Assembly (NCBI GenBank): GCA_021768245.1
Contig: JAETNO010000016.1
Location: 5,416-69,415, forward strand
Direction of reading: 5' to 3'
Origin: Bacteroidaceae bacterium
Lineage (GTDB): Bacteria > Bacteroidota > Bacteroidia > Bacteroidales > Muribaculaceae
DNA: 64,000 bases
The notes under the pieces were generated by a model, which did no database searches, had not been told where the DNA came from, and saw only the letters and a list, made by a program, of their open reading frames with translations. How positions within the stretch are numbered: the stretch's first letter is position 1; every line of letters starts with the position of its first letter. Of this stretch, positions 1-8,224 are shown one piece after another. A program made the position numbers and the translations under genes.

Positions 1-1250
1 AGCAGCCTGTGGTCAGCATCGTGAGTGTCATAGGCACCGCGCTCGCCATCTTCCTGATAATGGTGGTGGTGATGATCGACGAGCTCATGACCGCGCCATT
101 CGCTCCCGAAAGCAACCGAGACCGCTGGCTCGTGCAGAAGTGGGGTACAATCGCAAATGAATCATGGGGAGCGGACAATACCTCCAACGGCCCGCTCGGA
201 TACAACACAATCAAACAGGTTCTCTACAGGATGGAAACGCCGGAAGCCGTGACTGCATTTTCATGCAATCCCGGAACGGTATCGGTCTCGGTAGTCAATC
301 AACCCGCATTCGGAAGCATAGAACTTGAAACCGACGACGGCTTCTGGAAAGTGTTTGATTTCACATTCATCGAAGGCAAACCTTATACAAAAGAAGATTT
401 CGAGGCAGGATTGACCAAGGCGGTAATCACGGAATCACTTGCCCGCAGACTGTTTCAGACGAGCGATGTCGTTGGCAGGGAATTTTCAATAAACCATGCC
501 CCCTATACGGTGTGTGGAGTGGTAGAGGATGTATCGAACCTCGTATCATACTGTTACGCCGACTTATGGGTTCCCTTTACATCGACAAACAAAGCGGACT
601 TCTCATGGTGTGAATATATGGGAAGCCTGAGCATGATAATGCTCGCTAAGGACAAATCGGATTTTCCCGAAATCCGCGAAGAGCACAGAAGGCTTTTTGA
701 TGAACTCAACAAGGAAGCGGCAGCAAAAGGCTATAAATTCCATGACATGGAGCGCCCCTACACCCAGGAGGTCGCAGCCTATACGCCATGGGCAAACATG
801 GGCCCTGACATGGCTTCGGTCTACAAAAAGAAATTCATCACCTTCCTTATCCTGCTTATCGTTCCGGCGGTCAACCTGAGCTCAATGACCCATAGCCGGC
901 TCGTGCGCCGCAGGGAGGAGATAGGAGTCCGCCGCGCTTTCGGGGCCAGACGTTCGGAAATCATCATGAATCTATTCATGGAGAGCCTTGTAATCACTGT
1001 AATCGCAGGTCTGATCGGCCTGGGGCTCAGCCTCCTCTGCGGTCTGCTCTTCGCCGACTCAATCTTCACACCGTCAATCTACAGCGACAACTACACCGTG
1101 ACCTCAATCTCCATCTCCGCTCTCTTCCATTGGTCGACATTCGGATGGGCGATGCTCTTCTGCTTCATCCTCAATCTGCTCAGCGCGGCTCTCCCGTCGA
1201 TCAACGCATCGAAAGTCAACATAGTCAACGCTATTTCAGGCAAACACTAA
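1..1250 (+). CDS. ABC transporter permease, MacB/FtsX type (5' partial)
   Basis: Membrane subunit of an ABC exporter of the MacB/FtsX type, acting in the inner membrane. The reading frame is open from the window edge; a GTG at 9 is only an internal codon, because family members carry about 15 more cytoplasmic residues before the first membrane helix, so the true start lies upstream. Counting from that GTG, a first helix spans about 2-24, a periplasmic MacB_PCD-like domain about 30-270, and three C-terminal helices lie near 275-293, 318-345 and 378-400. The FtsX signature (REEIGVRRAFGARRSEI) follows the second helix. The next gene is a second permease 23 nt downstream, then a TolC-like protein, so the ATPase and a membrane-fusion protein are expected just upstream of the window. 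The transported substrate cannot be told. Confidence 0.88.
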   Translation, partial: QPVVSIVSVIGTALAIFLIMVVVMIDELMTAPFAPESNRDRWLVQKWGTIANESWGADNTSNGPLGYNTIKQVLYRMETPEAVTAFSCNPGTVSVSVVNQPAFGSIELETDDGFWKVFDFTFIEGKPYTKEDFEAGLTKAVITESLARRLFQTSDVVGREFSINHAPYTVCGVVEDVSNLVSYCYADLWVPFTSTNKADFSWCEYMGSLSMIMLAKDKSDFPEIREEHRRLFDELNKEAAAKGYKFHDMERPYTQEVAAYTPWANMGPDMASVYKKKFITFLILLIVPAVNLSSMTHSRLVRRREEIGVRRAFGARRSEIIMNLFMESLVITVIAGLIGLGLSLLCGLLFADSIFTPSIYSDNYTVTSISISALFHWSTFGWAMLFCFILNLLSAALPSINASKVNIVNAISGKH

Positions 1251-1273
1251 CCAACTCTCCACAGAATAAAATT

Positions 1274-2527
1274 ATGAAACGAAAACTATTACGCCAGATT
1301 GCCAATGAGTGGAAGAGCAACGTGTGGCTGGCACTCGAACTGCTCATTGTCAGCGTGGTCATGTGGTATGTGATTGACTCTCTGTTCGTCAGCTATTCAA
1401 TCTACAATGAGCCCCGAGGCTTCAACACCGATCACTGCTATCTGATAGAAGTCGGAGAGCTCAATGACCGCTCTGCCGAATATAAACCATATGAAAACAA
1501 CGAGCAACGCTCCGAGGCATACCTGCAGCTTCTCGACCGGCTCGCAGCCCGGCCTGAAATAGAAGCTGTCGGGTGTGGCCAGAATTCCTATATCTACAAT
1601 GGCTCCAACAGCGGGACATCATTGACAACCGATACATTCACTACAGGCAACAACTGGGTGCTCCGGCGTCTTGTATCGCCTGAATTTCCACTCGTGTTCC
1701 GTATCGAAGGCGCTAACGGAGAAACTCCCGAGCAACTCTCAGAAATGCTCCGAAACAACCCAAACGGCTTCCTTTGTTCCGACAATCTGTTCAGCCATTA
1801 CGGCAAGGAGAATATGAGCGAATTCATTGGCAAGGATTTCTCCAACTGGGCTCAAAACGACACAATCACACTGCTCGGAGCATATAAAGTGATACGCTAT
1901 GACGATTATTCTACCGCCGCCCATTCCCAATCCATGATGAGAGCTATGCCGCGAAAATATTATGCAAATTATCTCAACGAACTATTTGTCCGCGTGAAGG
2001 ACAATATGGACCGCAGTTTCGCGGAAAATCTGATGAAAGATGCTCAACACAGCCTGAGAATCGCCAATTACTATATTTCAAACGTGAAATCATTTAAAGA
2101 CATCCGCGCAAATCATCAGCAGGGCAATGAGATTGATGTCAGGAACGACTATATCATAATGATATTCCTTTCTGTCAACATCTTCCTCGGACTGCTCGGC
2201 ACATTCTGGTTCCGCACACAGACAAGGGTTCCGGAGATAGCCATACGCAAGGCCAACGGCGCATCGAAGGGCGATATCTTCAGGCGTTTCGTCGGCGAAG
2301 GGGAAATACTGCTGCTGTTTGTCACCCCGATAGCAGTTCTATTCGAATGGCTGCTCACACACTACGAATACAATGCGTACTACGGAGGCTTCTTCTCTCC
2401 CGGACGCTTCATCCTCTGCGTAGTTATGACGTTTGCCCTCATGGCCCTGATGATTTTCCTCGGGACAGTAATCCCGGCAAACCGGGCGATGAAACTGCAG
2501 CCCGCCATCGCACTCAAAGAGGAATAG
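1274..2527 (+). CDS. ABC transporter permease, MacB/FtsX type
   Basis: Second permease of the same exporter, 417 residues. I chose the ATG at 1274 because it follows the upstream gene by 23 nt and gives a normal family N-terminus (short basic stretch, then a membrane helix at about residues 15-38); the longer open frame from 1130 overlaps the first permease. A large extracytoplasmic domain covers about 40-290, followed by three helices. The FtsX-like motif after the second helix (VPEIAIRKANGASKGDI) matches the coupling region of MacB-type permeases. Pairs of divergent permeases beside a TolC protein and a two-component system are common in Bacteroidetes. Together with the preceding gene it probably forms a heterodimer; substrate unknown. 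Confidence 0.87.
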   Translation: MKRKLLRQIANEWKSNVWLALELLIVSVVMWYVIDSLFVSYSIYNEPRGFNTDHCYLIEVGELNDRSAEYKPYENNEQRSEAYLQLLDRLAARPEIEAVGCGQNSYIYNGSNSGTSLTTDTFTTGNNWVLRRLVSPEFPLVFRIEGANGETPEQLSEMLRNNPNGFLCSDNLFSHYGKENMSEFIGKDFSNWAQNDTITLLGAYKVIRYDDYSTAAHSQSMMRAMPRKYYANYLNELFVRVKDNMDRSFAENLMKDAQHSLRIANYYISNVKSFKDIRANHQQGNEIDVRNDYIIMIFLSVNIFLGLLGTFWFRTQTRVPEIAIRKANGASKGDIFRRFVGEGEILLLFVTPIAVLFEWLLTHYEYNAYYGGFFSPGRFILCVVMTFALMALMIFLGTVIPANRAMKLQPAIALKEE

Positions 2528-2561
2528 ACCCCATAGATACAAATAGATTTTTGATTGAATT

Positions 2562-4070
2562 ATGAACGGTAAGATTAATGTCAAAAGAATAATAATGAGA
2601 CTATCCGTACTTCTCACAGTGCTTGCGACCGTGACGGCCGCAGGCGCTGCGGAGGAGCGCACACGAAGCATCACCCTTGAAGAGGCAATTCTGACTGCGC
2701 GCTCCAACAGCGTCGACGCCGCAGTGGCCCTCAACGAGCTCAGAACCGCTTACTGGACTTACAGGACCTACAGGGCAGACCTGCTCCCTGAAGTGAATTT
2801 CAACGCCACGGTGCCGAGTTACCGCAAAAGCTATAGCACCTATCAGCACGACGACGGCTCCTACTCTTTCGTGAGAAACAATTTCATGCAGATAACAGGC
2901 GAGCTTTCAATCGACCAGAACATATGGCTGACCGGTGGTACACTCTCACTCAACACCTCAATCGACTTTCTGAAACAGCTTGAAAGTCCGAAATACAACC
3001 GTTTCATGTCCGTGCCGATAGCACTGACGCTCTCCCAGCCCATTTTCGGGGTCAACAACATCAAGTGGAACCGCCGCATCGAGCCGGTGCGCTATGCCGA
3101 GGCGAAAGCTGCTTTCATAAGCGCGACCGAGAATGTGGCCATGACAGCCATACAATATTTCTTTAACCTACTCCTCGACAAGGAAAAGGTTGGCATAGCC
3201 ACACAGAATCTCGCTAATGCGGAGAAACTCTATGAAGTAGCCAAAGCAAAGCGCGAGATGGGACAGATAAGCAAGAACGACCTTCTCCAGCTCGAACTCA
3301 ATCTGCTCAATGCCCAATCGGATTTCACCGACAGTGAAAGCAACTATAAATCGTCAATGTTCCAGCTACGTGCCTTCCTCGACATTGCCGATGAGGTGAC
3401 ACTCGACCCCGTCGTGCCCTCCGAAATACCCCACGCCTTGGTAAGCTACGGCGATGTACTTGAAAAGGCTCATGCCAACAACAGTTTCGCAAAGAATATA
3501 CGTCGCCGTCAGCTTGAAGCCGACTATGCTGTAGCAAAGGCCAAGGGCGACCAACGCGAAATCATGCTTTTCGCTCAAATAGGCTACACAGGCACTGCCG
3601 ATAAATTCGGCCCCGCCTACGATAGGCTGAAAGACAATCAGATAGTTGAGGTAGGATTCAAGATTCCTATCCTTGACTGGGGCAAGCGCAGGGGCAAAGT
3701 GAAAGTGAGCGAAAGCAACCGTGATGTGGTGGAAAGCCGTCTCCGTAAGGAACAGATGGATTTTGACCAGAATATCTTCATCCTCTGCGAGAGATTCAAC
3801 AATCAGCAGCGTCAGCTCGACATCTCGCTCCGCGCCGACACCATTGCACGCCGCCGCTACGACACAAACGTCGAAACCTTCCTTATAGGCAAGATATCGA
3901 CCCTCGACCTCAACGACTCGCAAGTGAGCAAAGACCAGAGCAGACAGGATTATATCAATCAGCTCTACCTCTATTGGAACTATTATTATCAGCTCCGCAG
4001 TGTGGCTCTGTGGGATTTCACGACCAACACCGGGATAGACGCCGATATCGACGCTATTGTGAAACGCTGA
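2562..4070 (+). CDS. TolC-family outer membrane efflux protein
   Basis: Outer membrane channel of a tripartite exporter. It has a signal peptide (hydrophobic run ending near TAAGAAEERT) and a duplicated coiled-coil OEP architecture over about 35-490, with the typical helix-rich stretches (for example NLANAEKLYEVAKAKREMG, residues 220-238) and the short extracellular and equatorial segments between them. Length near 500 fits the family. The first ATG at 2562 gives an 11-residue extension before a second ATG at 2595 (MRLSVLLTVL), which would give a more usual signal peptide; I keep 2562 but 2595 is quite possible. It starts 34 nt after the second permease, so it is very likely co-transcribed and is the outer membrane exit for that transporter. 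Confidence 0.9.
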   Translation: MNGKINVKRIIMRLSVLLTVLATVTAAGAAEERTRSITLEEAILTARSNSVDAAVALNELRTAYWTYRTYRADLLPEVNFNATVPSYRKSYSTYQHDDGSYSFVRNNFMQITGELSIDQNIWLTGGTLSLNTSIDFLKQLESPKYNRFMSVPIALTLSQPIFGVNNIKWNRRIEPVRYAEAKAAFISATENVAMTAIQYFFNLLLDKEKVGIATQNLANAEKLYEVAKAKREMGQISKNDLLQLELNLLNAQSDFTDSESNYKSSMFQLRAFLDIADEVTLDPVVPSEIPHALVSYGDVLEKAHANNSFAKNIRRRQLEADYAVAKAKGDQREIMLFAQIGYTGTADKFGPAYDRLKDNQIVEVGFKIPILDWGKRRGKVKVSESNRDVVESRLRKEQMDFDQNIFILCERFNNQQRQLDISLRADTIARRRYDTNVETFLIGKISTLDLNDSQVSKDQSRQDYINQLYLYWNYYYQLRSVALWDFTTNTGIDADIDAIVKR

Positions 4071-4111
4071 AAAATCACTACCTTTGTAAATCAAATATAT
4101 CACCCTCCGAT

Positions 4112-5440
4112 ATGATACTTATTGTTGACGATGATGCCGCCGTTCGCCTGTCGTTGAGACTGCTCCTGACCCGCAACGGCTTTGAGACCCGCGAAGCCTC
4201 CTCTCCTAAAGAGGCAATGGAGATTGTGCGCTCCACCACACCGGAACTTATCATCCTCGACATGAATTTTTCACGGGCAACGACCGGAGAGGAGGGACTG
4301 ATACTTCTCAAGCAGATAAAAATCTTCCATCCCGACGTGCCGGTGATACTCATGACCGCATGGGGAAGCATACCTTTGGCCGTGGATGGCATCCATGCCG
4401 GAGCCTTTGATTTCATCACCAAACCGTGGGACAATCAGACTCTGCTTCAGCGTATCAACGTGGCCCTTGAACTCAATTCCCCGACAGAAGGGACAGCAGT
4501 GAACACTGATTTCGACCGTTCTTTTATCATTGGGAAATCACCAGCGCTGCTTAATGTGCTCGACACAATAAGCCGCATTGCGGCCACCGATGCCCCCGTG
4601 CTTATCATGGGAGAAAACGGTACAGGCAAGGAGCTGATTGCCGAAGCCATCCACCGCAATTCGCGCCGCAGAGCCAATGCAATGGTAAAAGTGAATCTCG
4701 GCGGCATATCCTCATCGCTTTTCGAAAGCGAGATGTTCGGACACAAAAAAGGGGCTTTCACCGGGGCTGTGGCTGATCGCGAAGGTCGGTTTGCCGTGGC
4801 CAATGGCGGTACAATTTTTCTCGATGAAATCGGAGAACTCGACCTGAACTGTCAGGTGAAGCTATTGCGCGTACTTCAGGAGCACACCTACGAGATGCTT
4901 GGCGATTCCACTCCGCGACGCACTGATGTGCGTGTGGTCTGCGCGACAAACGCCGACCTCCCTGCCATGGTGGCCGAACGGACATTCAGGGAAGACCTTT
5001 TCTATCGAATCAACCTTATCACTGTCACTCTTCCTCCACTCAGGGAGCGTGCTGACGACATCCCGCTTCTCGTCAATCATATCGTGGCCCGGCATTGTGA
5101 GGCAACCGGCAGGGAACTTCCGGAAATTTCAGCCGACGCGATGGATTTTCTGAAGACTCTCCCCTATCCCGGTAATATACGCGAGCTGAAAAATTTCATC
5201 GAAAGGACGCTTCTTGTGACACAAAGCCGGACATTGAATGCTGCTGACTTCCGCGGACAGTACACCGGCCCGGCACCATGCCGCCAGGCTTCGGCATCGA
5301 GTCTTGAACGCAAAGAACAGCAGGCCATAGAACTGGCTCTCGCACAATCGGGAGGGAACCTGACACGCACGGCAGGACTTCTCGGCATCAGCAGACAGGC
5401 CCTATACCGGCGCATGGAAAAATATGGAATCAAAACATGA
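4112..5440 (+). CDS. NtrC-family sigma-54 dependent response regulator
   Basis: Transcription activator that should work with sigma-54 RNA polymerase after phosphorylation. Start chosen at the ATG at 4112 because the receiver domain begins at once (MILIVDDD); a longer in-frame extension overlaps tolC. Receiver: acidic residues D6-D8, phospho-acceptor D50, T82 and K104. AAA+ domain: Walker A GENGTGKE at 167-174, the sigma-54 contact motif GAFTGA at 214-219, Walker B GGTIFLDEIGEL at 232-243. C-terminal Fis-type helix-turn-helix at about 402-442 (NLTRTAGLLGISRQALYRRM). The stop overlaps the start of the histidine kinase gene by 4 nt (ATGA), so the two are translationally coupled. The position behind the exporter genes suggests that the pair controls them in response to envelope or substrate stress. 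Confidence 0.95.
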   Translation: MILIVDDDAAVRLSLRLLLTRNGFETREASSPKEAMEIVRSTTPELIILDMNFSRATTGEEGLILLKQIKIFHPDVPVILMTAWGSIPLAVDGIHAGAFDFITKPWDNQTLLQRINVALELNSPTEGTAVNTDFDRSFIIGKSPALLNVLDTISRIAATDAPVLIMGENGTGKELIAEAIHRNSRRRANAMVKVNLGGISSSLFESEMFGHKKGAFTGAVADREGRFAVANGGTIFLDEIGELDLNCQVKLLRVLQEHTYEMLGDSTPRRTDVRVVCATNADLPAMVAERTFREDLFYRINLITVTLPPLRERADDIPLLVNHIVARHCEATGRELPEISADAMDFLKTLPYPGNIRELKNFIERTLLVTQSRTLNAADFRGQYTGPAPCRQASASSLERKEQQAIELALAQSGGNLTRTAGLLGISRQALYRRMEKYGIKT

Positions 5441-6738
5441 GAATAAGCTGGATTTTCTGCATAATAATTCTACTCCTCGTGGCCTCAATAGTCACGACAC
5501 TTCAACTCTCGCCCCAGAACGGAGCTAATGTCTACTATATAGGACTCGGCACAACGTTTCTGGCAATCATACTCCTCGTTGTGTTCTATGGTTTCATAAT
5601 GAAGCCTATTCGCAGCATCACCAACGGAGCAGACCTTCTTAAAGCACAGGATTTCAGCAGCAGACTCTCAAAAGTCAACCAGCTTGAGGCTGATAAAATC
5701 ATCGACATGTTCAACCGCATGATGTCAGCTCTCAAAGAAGAAAGACTCGCCCTCAGGGAACAGAACCATTTCCTCGATCTCCTGATAGAGGTGTCGCCTA
5801 TGGGGATAATGATTCTTGACGACAATGAACGAATAGTGACGGCCAACCTTGCTGCCGCTTCATTCTTGGGCTTCTCAAAAACAGAAGACATCACGGGTGA
5901 GACAGTCTCCGGACTTGATTCGCAGTTAAGCCGCTTTCTCATCACAGTCAAGCAGGGTGAAAGCCTAACAGTGCGGTTGAATGACTCCATGATTTACCGT
6001 TGCTCACGCCTCCAATTCATGGACAAAGGCTATGCCCATCCATTCATATTGATTGAAAAACTTACCGATGAAGTGATGAGGGCTGAAAAAAAGAGCTACG
6101 AAAAAGTGATTCGCGTGATTGCCCATGAGGTCAACAACTCTATGGCAGGGGTCAACTCCCTGCTTTCAACCGCCTCGCAGATAATGAGCAACAGTGGCAG
6201 GGAAAATGCCGAAATGATGGAAGTCATGAAAGTCTGCGAAGACAGGTGTCATTCATTAAGCAGGTTTATCACCTCCTTCGCCGACGTGGTGAAGATACCT
6301 GACGTCAATCTCAGCCATGCCGACCTCAACGCGACAATCGAGAAATGGAGAGTCATGCTCGAGAGTCTGTGTGCCAACCGCGATATAAGACTCAGAATAA
6401 AACTCTGCGAAGGGAATCTGCCTGTGAGGATTGACCCGGTACTTTTCGAGCAAATATTGATTAACATCGTAAAGAACTCAGCCGAAAGTATCGGGGACAA
6501 TAAAGGGGAAATAATGATAGAAACATCACGGCAGCCGCCATCACTAACCGTCACCGACAATGGAGCCGGCATAAGCAAGGAAGCGGCCGACAAACTATTC
6601 AGCCCGTTTTTCTCGACAAAAACCAACGGCCACGGCATCGGCCTCCTGTTCACCAGTGAAGTGCTCCACAAACACGGATGCAAATTCGCCCTCTCCACCG
6701 ACCCCGACGGCCTCACCCGTTTCAGAATCCGCTTCTGA
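5437..6738 (+). CDS. Sensor histidine kinase (HAMP-PAS-HisKA-HATPase)
   Basis: Membrane sensor kinase, partner of the overlapping response regulator. Two helices (about 4-26 and 35-55) are separated by a very short extracytoplasmic loop of roughly 10 residues, so there is no periplasmic sensor domain; signals are more likely sensed in the membrane or by the cytoplasmic PAS domain. HAMP about 53-105, PAS about 110-210, phospho-acceptor H230 in VIRVIAHEVNNSMAGV, N-box N347 (LINIVKNSAES), G1 DNGAGIS 374-380, and G2 GHGIGL 398-403. The H-box form HEVNN is the subtype usually paired with NtrC-like regulators. All catalytic motifs look intact. Confidence 0.95.
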   Translation: MRISWIFCIIILLLVASIVTTLQLSPQNGANVYYIGLGTTFLAIILLVVFYGFIMKPIRSITNGADLLKAQDFSSRLSKVNQLEADKIIDMFNRMMSALKEERLALREQNHFLDLLIEVSPMGIMILDDNERIVTANLAAASFLGFSKTEDITGETVSGLDSQLSRFLITVKQGESLTVRLNDSMIYRCSRLQFMDKGYAHPFILIEKLTDEVMRAEKKSYEKVIRVIAHEVNNSMAGVNSLLSTASQIMSNSGRENAEMMEVMKVCEDRCHSLSRFITSFADVVKIPDVNLSHADLNATIEKWRVMLESLCANRDIRLRIKLCEGNLPVRIDPVLFEQILINIVKNSAESIGDNKGEIMIETSRQPPSLTVTDNGAGISKEAADKLFSPFFSTKTNGHGIGLLFTSEVLHKHGCKFALSTDPDGLTRFRIRF

Positions 6739-6883
6739 CCCACCACTCCCCTATATTTCCGGCAACCCCAGTTCCCTTTGAATATATCTGATTTTAATAA
6801 CCGAAATTACAGGAGCCATAAATCCTCACATTTCAAATATATTATTGAATCAATCCCAGACATACCTTAAAACTTATGAAGAT

Positions 6884-6915
6884 TTTGCAAAATCGGGCAA
6901 TATTTCGTAATTTTG
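6884..6915 (+). promoter_or_regulatory. Promoter of tRNA-Arg(CCU)
   Basis: TTTG at 6884-6887, a 20-nt spacer, and TAATTTTG at 6908-6915 match the Bacteroidetes primary sigma consensus TTTG-N20-TAnnTTTG. The predicted start is about 7 nt further on, close to 6922, about 11 nt before the tRNA. Confidence 0.75.
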
Positions 6916-6932
6916 CAGAAGAATATCTATCT

Positions 6933-7004
6933 GCCTTGGTAGTTCAATGGATAGAATGGGAAATTCCTAATTTTCAGATAGGGGTTCGATTCCCCTCCGA
7001 GGTA
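6933..7004 (+). tRNA. tRNA-Arg (anticodon CCU)
   Basis: A 72-nt cloverleaf can be folded by hand. Acceptor arms GCCTTGG (6933-6939) and CCGAGGT (6997-7003) pair with one G-T at the end. The D stem is GTTC/GAAT, the anticodon stem GGAAA/TTTTC with one G-T, and the anticodon CCT lies at 6966-6968 in the loop TTCCTAA. The T arm is AGGGG-TTCGATT-CCCCT, and the discriminator is A7004. The 3' CCA is not encoded, as is usual in Bacteroidetes. CCU reads the AGG arginine codon. A good promoter lies just upstream. Confidence 0.9.
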
Positions 7005-7081
7005 CTACTCCACACATAAAACAAAATAAAGCGAAAGAAACGATTACCCGACGGATAGCTGCGACAGCAGGGTCAACGGGT

Positions 7082-7125
7082 ACAAAATATATCGCGTACG
7101 CAATCGCGTACGCGATATATTTTGT
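7082..7125 (+). terminator. Perfect 20-bp inverted repeat, probable terminator
   Basis: Two 20-nt arms (7082-7101 and 7106-7125) are perfectly complementary around a 4-nt loop AATC. The top of the stem contains GCGTACGC, itself a palindrome, so other pairings are possible. It sits between the tRNA and the exchanger gene and ends in TTTTGTTT. Termination of the tRNA transcript is the simplest role. Confidence 0.65.
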
Positions 7126-7156
7126 TTAAAGAATGTTATAACTAAAATTTATCAAT

Positions 7157-8131
7157 ATGATTCTCGACATCGTATATCTTATCCTCGGGCTCGGGCTCAT
7201 CCTATGGGGAGCCAATGCTTTGACTGACGGTTCATCGGCCATAGCCAGAAAATGGGGAGTCTCAGACCTTGTAATAGGCCTGACGGTGGTGGCGTTCGGG
7301 ACTTCGGCTCCGGAGCTTACCATCAGCATAATTTCCGCACTCAGCGGGAGTGCGGAGATGGCGATAGGCAATGTGGTCGGCAGCAATATCTTCAATGTGC
7401 TTGTAATCATAGGTGTAACCGCAATGGTGGTGCCGATAAGGATTGAAAAAGGCATCATGACCAATGAAATTCCCTTGGTCATCCTGTCGGCTCTCGCTCT
7501 TCTCGCCATGGGCAACGGGCCATTGCTCGATGGAGAGACGGCATCATTGCTGTCGAGGGTTGACGGTATAATCCTTCTCTTGTTCTTTCTCATTTTCATG
7601 CGCTATACGTTTTCCCAGGCCCGTAATTCGCAAGAATCAGACCCTTCCGCAGAAAGCGGAGCCGGCAGGAAAGAGATGTCGATATGGAAGGCTGTCCTAT
7701 GGGTTGTCCTCGGACTGGGAGCCTTAATTTTCGGAGGAGACAGATTCGTGGCAGGAGCTTCAGGTATAGCCTCAGGCCTCGGAGTCAGCGAAGCTGTCAT
7801 AGGTCTGACGGTGGTGGCTGCAGGCACATCCCTCCCCGAACTTGCCACATCGGTCACAGCCGCGATAAAGGGTAAACCCGGCATAGCCCTCGGAAATGTG
7901 ATAGGGAGCAATATATTCAATATTTTTCTTGTGCTCGGAACAAGTGCGACCATCCGACCGCTTACTTTCGGCTCAATCGGCAACCTTGATTTGCTGGTGC
8001 TGACCGGAGCATGTCTTCTTTTCTGGATTTTCGGATGGTTTTTCAGACAGCGCACCATCACCCGAATCGAGGGTGCCGTGCTTGCGCTATGCTACATAGC
8101 ATACATCGTCGTACTGATTACCAAAGTATAA
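7157..8131 (+). CDS. Calcium/sodium antiporter (YrbG/CaCA family)
   Basis: Inner-membrane cation exchanger with about ten membrane helices and the internal inverted duplication of the family. The two alpha repeats are clear: GTSAPE at residues 48-53 followed by GNVVGSNIFN (71-80), and GTSLPE at 223-228 followed by GNVIGSNIFN (246-255). The acidic residue in each GTSxPE motif binds the cation. A polar loop at about 152-175 separates the halves. Length 324 is normal. It stands alone, with an inverted-repeat terminator shared with the convergent protease gene. The ion (Ca2+/Na+ or Ca2+/H+) cannot be settled from sequence alone. Confidence 0.93.
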   Translation: MILDIVYLILGLGLILWGANALTDGSSAIARKWGVSDLVIGLTVVAFGTSAPELTISIISALSGSAEMAIGNVVGSNIFNVLVIIGVTAMVVPIRIEKGIMTNEIPLVILSALALLAMGNGPLLDGETASLLSRVDGIILLLFFLIFMRYTFSQARNSQESDPSAESGAGRKEMSIWKAVLWVVLGLGALIFGGDRFVAGASGIASGLGVSEAVIGLTVVAAGTSLPELATSVTAAIKGKPGIALGNVIGSNIFNIFLVLGTSATIRPLTFGSIGNLDLLVLTGACLLFWIFGWFFRQRTITRIEGAVLALCYIAYIVVLITKV

Positions 8132-8153
8132 GCCTACAGATATCAAATCATAT

Positions 8154-8207
8154 AAGACGCATCATGGGGGCGCAATCGTTAGAAACTGCGCCCCCATGAT
8201 GCGTCTT
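8154..8207. terminator. Bidirectional terminator
   Basis: Two perfect 21-nt arms (8154-8174 and 8187-8207) flank a 12-nt loop. The ends are AAGACGC and GCGTCTT, so either strand yields a GC-rich hairpin. It lies between the convergent exchanger and tricorn-like genes and can serve both. Confidence 0.8.
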
Positions 8208-8224
8208 TAGAGGGAACGGTATCC

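Noticed and set aside
1130..1273. N-terminal extension of the second permease
   Set aside because: Overlaps the first permease in another frame; the ATG at 1274 gives the normal family start.
3366..4103. Minus-strand frame of 245 codons
   Set aside because: Antisense to the TolC-family gene, with no family resemblance and no promoter.
3974..4111. N-terminal extension of the response regulator
   Set aside because: Overlaps tolC; the receiver domain starts right at the ATG at 4112.
6933..7004. tRNA-Arg(CCU) as an attachment site for an element
   Set aside because: No integrase next to it and no second copy of its 3' end found in the window.
7082..7125. Restriction-site-rich palindrome as an operator for the exchanger gene
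   Set aside because: A 20-bp arm with a 4-nt loop is better explained as a terminator of the tRNA transcript; no second copy exists in the window.
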